NCBI RefSeq assembly: GCF_913774235.1
Contig: NZ_CAJYDW010000005.1
Coordinates: 1-64,000, forward strand
Reading direction: 5' to 3'
DNA: 64,000 nt
From: an uncultured Pseudomonas sp.
GTDB taxonomy: Bacteria > Pseudomonadota > Gammaproteobacteria > Pseudomonadales > Pseudomonadaceae
Shown here in pieces: positions 44,901-53,001 of the stretch. Position 1 is the first letter of the stretch. Each line of letters starts with the position of its first letter. Under the pieces are notes generated by a model. That model ran no database searches and was not told the DNA's origin. It was given only the letters and a program-made list of their open reading frames with translations. A program made the position numbers and the translations under genes.

Positions 44901-46464
44901 CAAGCGTGCCGGCGACTCTCAGATACTGAACTCGTGCGCTCAATGGGGTGGCGATTTTGGCAGCTATGAAATACGGCCTCGTGTGACTTCGTTCTTGAAT
45001 ATATCGCTGAGCACGCCGGAACCCCTGAGCCCTTCCGAAAGATATGAAATTTTTGAGCAAGAAGTCATCGACCATTGCCCTGAGCGCGTCGAGCTCCTTG
45101 AGATGATGCATGCCTTTACGCCCAATCGCTTCCGAGACATTCTTCAGGCCCGGCGGGATACGGCCCCATCTGATCACTCCCAAAGCTTTAAAACATGCGA
45201 GACGCTTCTTCTAGGAATGCTGAGCACTGGTGAAAGGGCTAGGTATCGAAAGGAATATAGGCCGCGATTCAGCTCCCCCGAGGAGCAGCCCGACCAGCTA
45301 TCGCATATCGATGTGGCAGCAGCCCAGCGCTGGGTCGCTAAGCGTGCCTATAGCCTGGGCTGGACTAAGGATTTGTTCCCCGATGATTGGAGTAGGCGTC
45401 ATGATTACAGTCGGGACAGACCGCTGGTTGAGCGTATTGGTAAGAAATACCAATGGCTAGCTTTGGATGAGCTTCTGTGCAGCCTTGCTGATAACAAGTG
45501 GATGTCCGAGCGTGCCCTCCACGGATCGCGTCAGTATCGTGGTCCTCTAGATGTGGGTTTTCATCGAGACATAGATCCAACAATCCTTATGACGTCCGAC
45601 GAGGCGCTGAGCCTAGAGGATTCAATTCCAAGATTCGAAATCATTATGCGAAAGACGGAAGAACAAGAGCTAGGTAAGTGGCCTTTCGAAGAGGATCCGG
45701 CCTTGGGTATGGCGCACTTTGTCAGCAGGACGGATGCGAAGGGTAGGGCCTGGATAGTCCTACATGAGCACCAGTCAAAATCGGAGCGTTACAAAGATAA
45801 GTCTAGTCGCGAGCATGGCCTAAGAAAGCAAGAGTGGCGCTTTTTATTGCCAATAATCGTTAAGCGTGAGGATGAGCGGAGACTTATAAAATACATCTCT
45901 ATGGAAAAAGAAGTTCGGGTTGATAACTGGTCAACCCGAGACGCAACGGACGATGGCTATCTTCTCGAAGCCCCTTGGCGTTCGACCTGGGATCAAGAGC
46001 AGTGGTCAACCATGGACTTTCGTAATATTGGGGAGGTTGAAATTGCCTACCCGTGTTTCCGTTACCAGTGGGAGTCTCATCTAGATGCGTCATTGAGCGA
46101 CGGCGCTCACGCTCTAATACCTGCGCCATGGCTTGCAAAACGGTTGGGGCTGACGCCGCATCACTCAAAGTCAAATATATACGCTGATAGCTCAGGTAAG
46201 GTGCTTTTCGTCAGTGGTAAAAGTCCTGGCGGCGGCTCTCATGCTTTTATAGATCGAGGTCTGTTCGACTCTTTTCTACAGGAGGACGATCTGGTCTGTG
46301 TATGGGTTTTTGTTACAGAGCGGGGCGCTTGGCCGGGTGGTGGAAATAGCCATGTCTCTTGGCGTCGATCTGAAGGAGTCATTTGGTTTAGCGAGCGTGA
46401 ACCACAGCTGCAACATTGGAAAGAAGATGTGGACAAAGGAGAACCATCTGACTCGGTTTGTTAG
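41983..46464 (+). CDS. Avs-like antiphage protein: PD-(D/E)XK nuclease plus STAND NTPase
   Basis: This 1493-residue protein starts with a Cap4/Mrr-like nuclease: AEFRRIEGAGGDGGIEAYW (D45, E49) and IGYQAKYY (Q63-x-K65). A STAND-type NTPase follows, with Walker A GKAGAGKS at residues 347-354 and Walker B RGLILVDAVNEG (D422, E426). The remaining 950 residues are helical and repeat-like, as in sensors of AVAST (Avs) proteins, which recognise phage terminase or portal and then cut DNA. I cannot tell which Avs type it is. The start at 41983 fits a GGTGA site. Its lower GC content points to acquisition. Confidence 0.75.
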   Translation: MDYKRIRSTGLGQRLAFEELICQLARREQPSVDAEFRRIEGAGGDGGIEAYWLLSDGGEIGYQAKYYTKSADINWSNIDDSVRRALETHPGLSKYIVALPCDLTDKTGKQNGGNTGWENWQARKKKWASLVAPHKNVDFIAWTASEITDRLAHPNAEGLRRYWFGDVEFSPKWFSDHIELAVKSLDERYHPEDHVEVSIERVFKVLLRDESIIGEIQSHFSKIQNAVQLAGIEQSLEGCLALIEAIQTHSAVLDKLSLDFTSDAWRTWPIAAVLEVTESISTCVHDIERVLWQAKQEKAKQSKSGNSSLDDVERRLRELSDASYVFKSLLKGRYFSAESGRSVFISGKAGAGKSHLLGSVAQSAISERRVVVLILGQQLNGDSVWAQISKRLGIGEVNPDVLLQALSAAADVTGKRGLILVDAVNEGAGLALWRNELAEFVARVERHPNLILAFSCRAEYIPYIIPFSVSEKVSEFRVRGFETQEEQSRAARIYLGKRGISQPNTPWLAAEFVNPLFLRSACVALERENQKWFPKGLIGTKRVFSFYTRSIARNLGAGRDGSDDLVTPTNQALAAIASDMAANRRDYVPHSDAIRIVDRSFHAYPAPQGKTWFEILQKNGLFRLDPDPRKRGADPFSAPEEIARFSFQRLQDHLMASVILETVTNPSDALKSGTLKFIHDDDSIHGDWVGLVDALSVQLPERFNQELLDLLPGNINTWVNDPAVSDGFIDSLRWRDNESFTDRTLQIFNAFLKVEDGYFDIIIQVGASAGHPWNAEALHKRLIALDMPKRDAYWTVHANILPLDEGATARRLIEWSALEQSEQTDPEVQYLCAITLTWFLASSNRELRDKATKALTSLMIRNPSLYAKLCGDFAEVDDLYILERLHMAAFGACCVSNCERLLRPFSEVAYKAVFDRVDVPASILLRDAALGIIELAACKNCLLESVDIQKARPPYDSKVIRLFVTEEAVEKAAKRAGDSQILNSCAQWGGDFGSYEIRPRVTSFLNISLSTPEPLSPSERYEIFEQEVIDHCPERVELLEMMHAFTPNRFRDILQARRDTAPSDHSQSFKTCETLLLGMLSTGERARYRKEYRPRFSSPEEQPDQLSHIDVAAAQRWVAKRAYSLGWTKDLFPDDWSRRHDYSRDRPLVERIGKKYQWLALDELLCSLADNKWMSERALHGSRQYRGPLDVGFHRDIDPTILMTSDEALSLEDSIPRFEIIMRKTEEQELGKWPFEEDPALGMAHFVSRTDAKGRAWIVLHEHQSKSERYKDKSSREHGLRKQEWRFLLPIIVKREDERRLIKYISMEKEVRVDNWSTRDATDDGYLLEAPWRSTWDQEQWSTMDFRNIGEVEIAYPCFRYQWESHLDASLSDGAHALIPAPWLAKRLGLTPHHSKSNIYADSSGKVLFVSGKSPGGGSHAFIDRGLFDSFLQEDDLVCVWVFVTERGAWPGGGNSHVSWRRSEGVIWFSEREPQLQHWKEDVDKGEPSDSVC

Positions 46465-46672
46465 GTAGGAACAACCGGAGTGGTCAGTATGTGGAAGCTC
46501 AGTTCCGACTAACTGGGCCAGCGTCGGACTGATGATCGATGACGCTTCTAATAGGGTGTACCTCACGCGCTACACCTTTCAGTATCGCTCCAGGCGTGGC
46601 GAAAAGTGGTCAGACAGACCCAAACGACTACATGTATATTTCGAGACGCCAAACGACTACACCGGAGCCGCC

Positions 46673-47302
46673 ATGTTCGTTCGCGCCTACCTTCGAGCCT
46701 CGACAGACGATCAGGACGCCACCCGCGCGAGGGAGACGCTACGCACCTTCGCCACCGAGCATGGCGCCCGGATTGCGGCGACCTATGTCGAGAACGCCTC
46801 TGGCACGCTGCTGGATCGTCGCGAACTGCTGCGCCTGCTGGCCGACGCGGAGCCCGGGGATGTACTGCTGGTGGAAGCAGTTGACAGACTGTCCCGGCTT
46901 GACCGTGCGACCTGGGACCAGCTGCGCGATCGGATCGCGAGGGCGGGCCTGCAGGTGGTCTCCCTCGATCTACCACTGACCCATGCACTGATCCGGCCGG
47001 CGGCGGCCGGTGGCGATGGCCTGCAAGAGTGGATGACGCGGGCTCTATCCCAAATGTTCTTGGAGTTCATGGCGGCGTTTGCTAGGAAGGACTACGAAAC
47101 GCGCCGCGCCCGGGCAGCCCAGGGCATCGCCAAGGCGAAGGCGGCGGGAGTCTATAAAGGGCGACCGAGGGATGAGCAGCTGCATTCGCGGATCCGCGAA
47201 TGCCTGGCAAGGGGGATGTCGGTGCGGGGGACGGCTAGGCTATTGGAGTGCTCGACCAGCACCGTCAACCGGTGCAGGGCGACACAGGTAACGGCGCTGT
47301 AG
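46673..47302 (+). CDS. Serine recombinase/resolvase
   Basis: This 209-residue protein is a small serine recombinase: RAYLRASTDDQ with the catalytic Ser10 and Arg8, then EAVDRLSRLDRATWD, and a C-terminal helix-turn-helix (RGMSVRGTARLLECSTSTVNRC). Such enzymes resolve cointegrates or invert segments in transposons. The start at 46673 has a GGAG site; upstream codons have no support. No partner transposase lies beside it on the left, so it may be a remnant of a mobile unit that brought the defence gene. Confidence 0.85.
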   Translation: MFVRAYLRASTDDQDATRARETLRTFATEHGARIAATYVENASGTLLDRRELLRLLADAEPGDVLLVEAVDRLSRLDRATWDQLRDRIARAGLQVVSLDLPLTHALIRPAAAGGDGLQEWMTRALSQMFLEFMAAFARKDYETRRARAAQGIAKAKAAGVYKGRPRDEQLHSRIRECLARGMSVRGTARLLECSTSTVNRCRATQVTAL

Positions 47303-47662
47303 CTATTTGCCTGCCATTGCTGTCGTACCCTGATGGAAAATCAGGGTCCAACGTTCGACATCCAAGCGCACCCAATAAGACGAGCGTTGAGCTATCCCAC
47401 CATCGGAATGGCTGGTGCGGTATCGCAGAAGAGCACTATCCCTATCGGCGAAAGTAAGCTGGAAATCGGTCGCTACGAACCTCGATTCGGACGACTCCCT
47501 AACCAAGGCGTCAATTGTTTGCTCTCGACTGACCATCGCGCCGGATCTTGTGATTTCGCTGAATTCAGGATGCAGTACCTGCTCAAGCCAGTCCCGGCAG
47601 TGGCGCTGACCAGCATGCAGTGAGACCTCCAGTCCCCGCAATTTCTCTAGTAATTCGTCCAT
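47303..47662 (-). CDS. SnoaL/DUF4440-like protein
   Basis: This 119-residue protein has the cone-shaped NTF2-like pattern: MDELLEKLRGLEVSLHAGQRHCRDWLEQVLHPEFSEITRSGAMVSREQTIDAL, then strands ending in ERWTLIFHQGT. This fits DUF4440/SnoaL-like small enzymes or binding domains. Its stop is at 47303, one base after the recombinase stop, on the opposite strand. It may act on a small molecule or detoxify one; no substrate is apparent. Confidence 0.7.
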   Translation of the reverse strand: MDELLEKLRGLEVSLHAGQRHCRDWLEQVLHPEFSEITRSGAMVSREQTIDALVRESSESRFVATDFQLTFADRDSALLRYRTSHSDGGIAQRSSYWVRLDVERWTLIFHQGTTAMAGK

Positions 47663-47716
47663 TTTGATGACCTTACGTACAGCCCAAATTGACCATAATC
47701 TCTACTTATGCGCAGT

Positions 47717-47722
47717 CGCGCG
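47717..47722. repeat. Target-site duplication, left copy
   Basis: CGCGCG directly precedes the TGT end of the transposon, and the same six bases directly follow its ACA end at 55652-55657. No other length of direct repeat above 4 fits both junctions. The motif is GC-rich and short, so coincidence is not excluded. Confidence 0.55.
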
Positions 47723-47775
47723 TGTTACGGCCAAATAGTAATGTCGCGATCCAGCCAGATAGAAATGTCCCGATC
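47723..47775 (+). repeat. Left transposon end with two internal repeats
   Basis: ATAGTAATGTCGCGATC at 47735 and ATAGAAATGTCCCGATC at 47759 are 15/17 identical and 24 bp apart. Their presence just inside the TGT terminus is typical of multi-site transposase binding. Confidence 0.6.
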
Positions 47776-47825
47776 ACGTATGGCAGCTAGCCTAGCGGCT
47801 TTGCAGCCGATGCGGAGCGATCAGG

Positions 47826-49232
47826 ATGTCAGCCTACGAGCGGATCACGATGAGCCTACGCGAAGTCGATCGCCTCAAGGTCATCCAGGCGGTGACCGAG
47901 GGTTTCCTTACGCCCACACGCGCCGCCCAGCGCCTGCAGCTGAGTACCCGGCAGGTTCACCGCCTGGTGCAGCGTTACCGGGACGCCGGCGTTTCGGGCC
48001 TGACCTCACGTAAGCGCGGCCAGCCCAGCAATCATCAGCTGCGGCCTGGCCTTGAGCAGCGTGCCGCCGCTCTAATCCGGCAGCACTACCAGGATTTCGG
48101 TCCCACGCTTGCGGCCGAAAAGCTCGTTGAATGTCACGGCTTACGCCTGGCCAAGGAAACCGTCCGGCGCATCATGATGGATGCCGGGTTATGGACGCCG
48201 CGTCGGCAGCGACCGCCCAAGGTGTACCAGCCACGCAATCGCCGGGCCTGCCTGGGCGAGCTGATCCAGATCGATGGCAGCGATCATCGATGGTTCGAGG
48301 ACCGAGCACCGGCATGCACCCTTCTGGTCTACATCGACGACGCCACCAGTCGCCTGATGCACCTAGCCTTCACCCGCAGCGAATCGACCTTCAGCTACTT
48401 TCAGGCTACCCGGGCCTATTTGGAGCACCACGGGAAGCCCTTGGCGCTCTACAGCGACAAGGCTAGTGTGTTCCGAGTCAACAACAAGGACGCCCAGGGC
48501 GGCGCTGGCCACACGCACTTCGCTCGGGCCATGTTCGAGCTGAATATCGATACCTTTTGCGCTAACTCCAGCCAGGCCAAGGGGCGTGTCGAACGTGCTC
48601 ATCTCACCTTGCAGGATCGTCTGGTCAAGGAGCTGCGACTGCGACATATCAGCACTGTCGAGGCCGCGAACGCCTATCTCCCGCTGTTCATGGTTGATTA
48701 CAACCGGCGATTCGCCAAACCGCCCCGCTCTGATTTTGATTCCCACCGCCCAATCCGCGGCGACGAGGACCTGACCCTTATCTTCACGTGGCGCGAGCCG
48801 CGGAGAGTGTCGAAGAGCCTCACGCTGCAATACGACAAGCGCCTCTTTGTCCTGCACGATACGCCGCAGACGCGTGCATTGGCCGGCCGTTACGCCGAGA
48901 TCTATCACTACCCGGACGGCCAAATCGAGGTGCGATCGGAAGGCGCTGCGTTGCCCTATGGCATCCTCGATCAGCTGCCCGAGGTCAACCAGGGCGCTAT
49001 CGTCGATAATAAGCGGCTGGGGCACGTTCTGCAGGTCGCGCAGCGGATGCAAGAGCAGCGCGATAGCCGTCGTTCCCAAGCGGTACCGGGCAATCCGAAG
49101 CCAACCAAAGCGCAACGCCAGGAGCCGCCGAAGAAGAAGGCCAAAGAGTTCATGCCAGAGGACATCCTAGCTGCTCTGCAGCAAGGCTCACTGCCGAAGC
49201 GGAGCCGCCATGCGTCAATCGATCAGCGCTGA
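47826..49232 (+). CDS. ISNCY-type transposase (DDE integrase core)
   Basis: This 468-residue protein has an N-terminal helix-turn-helix (FLTPTRAAQRLQLSTRQVHRLVQRY) and an integrase core with LIQIDGSDHRWF (first Asp), LYSDKASVF (second Asp) and SQAKGRVERAHLTLQDRL (Glu), matching the ISNCY/IS1202 group. It moves the element by DDE chemistry. A second possible start lies 8 codons downstream (MSLREVDRLKV). Its 3' end overlaps the next gene by 23 nt. Confidence 0.92.
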   Translation: MSAYERITMSLREVDRLKVIQAVTEGFLTPTRAAQRLQLSTRQVHRLVQRYRDAGVSGLTSRKRGQPSNHQLRPGLEQRAAALIRQHYQDFGPTLAAEKLVECHGLRLAKETVRRIMMDAGLWTPRRQRPPKVYQPRNRRACLGELIQIDGSDHRWFEDRAPACTLLVYIDDATSRLMHLAFTRSESTFSYFQATRAYLEHHGKPLALYSDKASVFRVNNKDAQGGAGHTHFARAMFELNIDTFCANSSQAKGRVERAHLTLQDRLVKELRLRHISTVEAANAYLPLFMVDYNRRFAKPPRSDFDSHRPIRGDEDLTLIFTWREPRRVSKSLTLQYDKRLFVLHDTPQTRALAGRYAEIYHYPDGQIEVRSEGAALPYGILDQLPEVNQGAIVDNKRLGHVLQVAQRMQEQRDSRRSQAVPGNPKPTKAQRQEPPKKKAKEFMPEDILAALQQGSLPKRSRHASIDQR

Positions 49233-49452
49233 AGGACTCAGTGCTTTGGTGGCTGCCGGGGCCGCATGGGATGTACGAGCTGTTCCAGGCCCCGACGGAC
49301 ATGGATGGCAACTGCAGGTACGCTACAGCAAAGAAAGCCGGCACTTCCCTCTCCGCTCGCGACGGGAGTTGGTCAGGGTATTTCGCTCGCTGGACACGCT
49401 CAATAGGTATGCGCAGAGCGTTGGAATACACGCTTTCCGGGTGGAGACCTGA
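49210..49452 (+). CDS. Small protein coupled to the transposase
   Basis: This 80-residue protein (MRQSISAEGLSALVAAGAAWDVRAVPG...) is translated from within the end of the transposase gene. Its sequence resembles small plasmid-type proteins found next to replication or partition genes (KfrB/ParC-like), but the match is by eye. It may be an accessory factor of transposition. It is not present in the simplest IS elements of this group as far as I recall. Confidence 0.55.
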   Translation: MRQSISAEGLSALVAAGAAWDVRAVPGPDGHGWQLQVRYSKESRHFPLRSRRELVRVFRSLDTLNRYAQSVGIHAFRVET

Positions 49453-49512
49453 AAGATACGGACTGCGGTTGAAGGCAAGCCGGCGGTGTTCGGCGCTTGT
49501 CGAACGCCAAAC

Positions 49513-49944
49513 TCAGAAACCAGTAACCCCACCGGCGACCTTAGTATGGCTGGAACAATCTGCTAGCCCTTGCAGAATGCCGCAGGACTCAATGGGGCGG
49601 GCTCCACCGCACCTTTTACGTAAAGCAGCCATGTGCTGCTTTAGCTGCAGCAATGCCGCGATTCGCTCTTCCACCTGCTGAAGATGTGAGTCCAGCAGTG
49701 CGTTGACCTCGCTACAGTCTTGGGTGGGGTTATCCCGCAGCCCCTGCAGAGCGCGTATCTCGGCATGCGTCATGTCCAGCGTGCGGCAGTGCAGAACGAA
49801 CTGCAATTGCTCAAGGTGGGCCTTGCTGTACAACCGGTAATTCCCGCCGCTACGTGCTGGTGCCGACAGCAGCCCTTCCTTCTCAAAGTAGCGGATGGTC
49901 ACGACTTCGCATCCTGTGAGCCGGGCTAGCTCCCCAATTCTCAT
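49513..49944 (-). CDS. cadR: CadR-type MerR regulator
   Basis: This 143-residue MerR-family regulator starts with the winged-helix MRIGELARLTGCEVVTIRYFEKEGLLSAPARSGGNYRLY and has a metal-site cysteine region near its end (RCGGARPIESCGILQGLADC), as in CadR/PbrR, which sense Cd, Pb and Zn. It lacks the His-rich tail known from P. putida CadR. The ATG at 49944 is preferred to a GTG two codons before. It is divergent from cadA, with a 19-bp-spacer promoter between them. Confidence 0.9.
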   Translation of the reverse strand: MRIGELARLTGCEVVTIRYFEKEGLLSAPARSGGNYRLYSKAHLEQLQFVLHCRTLDMTHAEIRALQGLRDNPTQDCSEVNALLDSHLQQVEERIAALLQLKQHMAALRKRCGGARPIESCGILQGLADCSSHTKVAGGVTGF

Positions 49945-49968
49945 TTCCACTTCGACCGCCTTGAGCGC

Positions 49969-49999
49969 TTGACTCTATAGTAGCTATAGGGATTGTAAT
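49969..49999 (+). promoter_or_regulatory. MerR-type cadA promoter/operator
   Basis: TTGACT (-35) and TGTAAT (-10) are separated by 19 bp, the long spacer that MerR proteins untwist on metal binding. The spacer holds the dyad CTATAG-TAG-CTATAG where CadR should sit. It lies 35 nt upstream of the cadA start. Confidence 0.8.
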
Positions 50000-50033
50000 G
50001 CTCCCCCTTCAACGATGAAAGTGGGGTCTGGAC

Positions 50034-52448
50034 ATGAGCGATTGCGGATCAAAGGGATGCGGTTGCAGCTCGGCCGCATCAGGCCCTCTCCTTACGCCCG
50101 AATCGACGGCCAGCGCCTTGGCCGAGGCTAAGGAAGCTCACTACCTCATCCAGAACATGGACTGCCCCACAGAGGAAGCGCTCATTCGGCGCAGGCTGGG
50201 CGGCATGTCTGACGTGGTCGGCTTAGAATTCAACCTGATGCAGCGCACGCTGATCGTGCGGCACAACCTGCCGTCGTTGTCCCCGATAGAAGAAGCCCTG
50301 TCGGCGGTCGGTATGCGGGCGGTGCTTCAGGGAGACGAACCAAGCACGCAGATTACCCGTCTTGGCATCGCCCAGATGGATTGCCCTACCGAAGAGACCC
50401 TGATTCGAAACAAGCTCGCCCTTCTGCCTGGTGTAGTCGATCTGGACTTCAATCTAATACAGCGCACATTGACTGTGCGTCATACCGCCAGCGCACGAGT
50501 CAAGATACTCGATGCGATCCAGTCGTTAGGCTTCGAGGCCCTAGAGCTGGATACCCAGGATTATCGCACTCCACCATCCAGGGCCTATAGCGACTCGACG
50601 CCGTGGCTGCAGCTCGGCTTCTCTCTTGCTGCTGCAATAGCCGCAGAGGGCGTGTACTGGTATCTAGGTGGCAATCACTGGTCGGTCCTGGTGTTGGCGT
50701 TGATTGCCATCTCCATGGGCGGCTTGTCCACCTACAAGAAGGGCTGGATAGCGCTTAAAAACCGCAACCTCAACATGAACGCCCTGATGTCGATTGCCGT
50801 CACCGGGGCCATGTTGATCGGCCATTGGCCGGAGGCGGCGATGGTGATGGTGTTGTTCGCCCTCGCCGAGGTCATTGAGGCTAAGTCGCTGGATCGTGCC
50901 CGCAATGCCATCCGGGATCTACTCGACCTAGCCCCTGAGCAAGCCACGGTGCAGCAGCCTGACGGTAGTTGGCTCGCTGTGGAGGCCAAGCAGGTCGCAA
51001 TCGGTAGCCGGGTGCGAGTGCGGCCGGGCGAGCGCATCGCCCTCGATGGCGTGCTGCTAGAGGGCGGGTCCACTGTGAGCCAAGCGCCGATCACCGGGGA
51101 AAGCCTTCCCGTTGAAAAGGTCCCTGGCGACCCGGTCTATGCCGGCACCATCAACGAATCGGGGTCCTTCGAATACCACGTCACGGCGGTGGCCGGTAAC
51201 TCCACCTTGGCACGCATCATCCAAATGGTGGAAGAAGCGCAAGGGAGCCGCGCTCCAACCCAGCGCTTCGTCGATCAATTCGCCCGCTGGTACACGCCTG
51301 CCGTTTTCGTGCTGGCCATTGCCGTGGCGGTACTGCCGCCCCTGCTTCTGGGCGCAGCTTGGATGGAGTGGATCTATCGGGCCCTGATTCTGCTGGTGGT
51401 GGCCTGCCCCTGCGCCTTGGTCATTTCCACCCCGGTCACCATTGTCAGCGGGCTGGCTGCCGCAGCACGTCAAGGCATCCTCATCAAGGGTGGGGTGTAC
51501 TTGGAGGATGGTCGCAAGCTGCGATGGCTAGCCTTGGACAAGACCGGCACGCTCACCCACGGCAAACCCGAGCAGACCGATGCCATCTCCCTGAACAGCG
51601 CCTTGACCGACAGCAGTCGCAGCATTGCAGCGAGTCTCGCCAGCCGCTCTGATCATCCGGTATCCAAAGCCATCGCGAAAGCCGCCATCGGCGACGGTGT
51701 GGTGCTGCGAGAGGTCGGGGAATTTGCCGCGCTGCCTGGCCAGGGCGTACGCGGTGTGATCAATGGAGAGATCTATCATCTTGGCAACCATCGAATGGTC
51801 GACGGATTGGGGGGAGGCTCCGCGGACCTGAAACAACGTATCACCGCGCTCGAACGCGAGGGCAAGACCGTAGTGATGCTGGTAGGGGCTGACGATATAC
51901 TGGCGATCTTTGCTGTCGCCGACACCATCAAGGACAGCAGTCGCAGTGCGATAGCCGAGCTGCATGCGCTGGGTATCCAGACCGTGATCCTGACGGGCGA
52001 TAATCCACATACCGCCCAAGCAATTGCTGTTCAGGCCGGCATAGATCGCGCCCAAGGTAACCTGCTACCGGCCGACAAGGTGCGCGAAGTCGAACAGCTT
52101 GCCCAGTCCAGTAAGGTCGGCATGGTAGGAGACGGTATCAACGATGCCCCGGCATTGGCACGCGCCAATATTGGCTTTGCAATGGGGGCTGCGGGCACCG
52201 ACACGGCCATCGAGACAGCAGACATAGCACTCATGGACGATGACCTGCGCAAGATCCCGACCTTCGTCAGGCTGTCTCACGCCACCGCTCACGTGCTCTT
52301 GCAAAATATCGTGCTCGCGCTTGGCCTGAAGGCTGCATTCCTGGTGCTCACCTTCACGGGGCAAGCAACCATGTGGATGGCCGTATTCGCCGATATGGGA
52401 GCCAGCCTGCTGGTGGTCGGCAACGGCTTGAGGCTACTGCGCCGATAA
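50034..52448 (+). CDS. cadA: Cd/Zn/Pb-exporting P1B-type ATPase CadA
   Basis: This 804-residue ATPase pumps Cd, Zn and Pb out of the cytoplasm. It has a Cys-rich start (CGSKGCGCSS), two N-terminal metal-binding domains with MDCPTEE motifs (near residues 43 and 115), the CPC site in the membrane (C458, C460), the phosphorylation site DKTGTLTHGK (D502), and the hinge GDGINDAPALARANIGFAMG. It is transcribed from the CadR-controlled promoter. Confidence 0.95.
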   Translation: MSDCGSKGCGCSSAASGPLLTPESTASALAEAKEAHYLIQNMDCPTEEALIRRRLGGMSDVVGLEFNLMQRTLIVRHNLPSLSPIEEALSAVGMRAVLQGDEPSTQITRLGIAQMDCPTEETLIRNKLALLPGVVDLDFNLIQRTLTVRHTASARVKILDAIQSLGFEALELDTQDYRTPPSRAYSDSTPWLQLGFSLAAAIAAEGVYWYLGGNHWSVLVLALIAISMGGLSTYKKGWIALKNRNLNMNALMSIAVTGAMLIGHWPEAAMVMVLFALAEVIEAKSLDRARNAIRDLLDLAPEQATVQQPDGSWLAVEAKQVAIGSRVRVRPGERIALDGVLLEGGSTVSQAPITGESLPVEKVPGDPVYAGTINESGSFEYHVTAVAGNSTLARIIQMVEEAQGSRAPTQRFVDQFARWYTPAVFVLAIAVAVLPPLLLGAAWMEWIYRALILLVVACPCALVISTPVTIVSGLAAAARQGILIKGGVYLEDGRKLRWLALDKTGTLTHGKPEQTDAISLNSALTDSSRSIAASLASRSDHPVSKAIAKAAIGDGVVLREVGEFAALPGQGVRGVINGEIYHLGNHRMVDGLGGGSADLKQRITALEREGKTVVMLVGADDILAIFAVADTIKDSSRSAIAELHALGIQTVILTGDNPHTAQAIAVQAGIDRAQGNLLPADKVREVEQLAQSSKVGMVGDGINDAPALARANIGFAMGAAGTDTAIETADIALMDDDLRKIPTFVRLSHATAHVLLQNIVLALGLKAAFLVLTFTGQATMWMAVFADMGASLLVVGNGLRLLRR

Positions 52449-52584
52449 GTAGGACAATCGCCCCGTAGCAGGCTCATAGCCGCCCAACGTACTTACCTGG
52501 TCAGTTAGTCGACCACGGGGTAGTCCGCACGATCTTCACCTCTAGTCGGCTATGACCTGCAGGAGATCTTCACAACACAAAAAT

Positions 52585-52612
52585 ATATTCGTATATTCAA
52601 ATATACGAATAT
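52585..52612. promoter_or_regulatory. ArsR operator
   Basis: ATATTCGTATATT and AATATACGAATAT form perfect 13-bp arms separated by 2 bp, within 20 nt of the arsR start. This is a typical imperfect-to-perfect dyad for an ArsR/SmtB dimer, and overlaps the region where a -10 would lie. Confidence 0.82.
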
Positions 52613-52631
52613 TCGAATGACTAGGCCTCAC

Positions 52632-52982
52632 ATGGACCTCCAGCCGCATACGTTTTTCAAGTGCCTCGCCGACGAGACACGAGTCCGGATCATGCTCATG
52701 CTCGCCGCTGAGGGCGAGCTATGCGTTTGCGAATTGATTTGGGCGCTCGACGATAGTCAGCCGAAGGTCTCTCGCCACCTGGCTCAACTCCGCGTCTGCG
52801 GTTTGCTGGAGGATCGCCGGCAAGGTCAGTGGATCTACTACCGCCTTCATCCGAAGCTGCCTCAATGGGCAATGGATGTGCTCCAGGCAACGCTCGAGGC
52901 GAATCGCTCTTGGCTTGGCGAAGACCAGGGCCGCCTTGCTTCGATGGAAGGTCGCCCGGTACGCCAGGCCTCCTGTTGCTAA
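52632..52982 (+). CDS. arsR: ArsR, arsenic-responsive repressor
   Basis: This 116-residue winged-helix repressor has the metal-binding ELCVCEL motif near residue 35 and the recognition helix DSQPKVSRHLAQLR. It should release the operator when As(III) or Sb(III) binds the two cysteines. I chose the ATG at 52632 because TAGG lies 7 nt before it; the ATG at 52617 has no ribosome site. It is the first gene of the ars operon. Confidence 0.92.
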   Translation: MDLQPHTFFKCLADETRVRIMLMLAAEGELCVCELIWALDDSQPKVSRHLAQLRVCGLLEDRRQGQWIYYRLHPKLPQWAMDVLQATLEANRSWLGEDQGRLASMEGRPVRQASCC

Positions 52983-53001
52983 GTGATTTCGGAGACTTGA
53001 C

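Noticed and set aside
46673-47302. Recombinase as part of a Tn3-type transposon with the cad/ars genes
   Set aside because: The metal-resistance element has its own ends at 47723 and 55651 that exclude the recombinase, and no 38-bp Tn3-type inverted repeats starting GGGG were seen.
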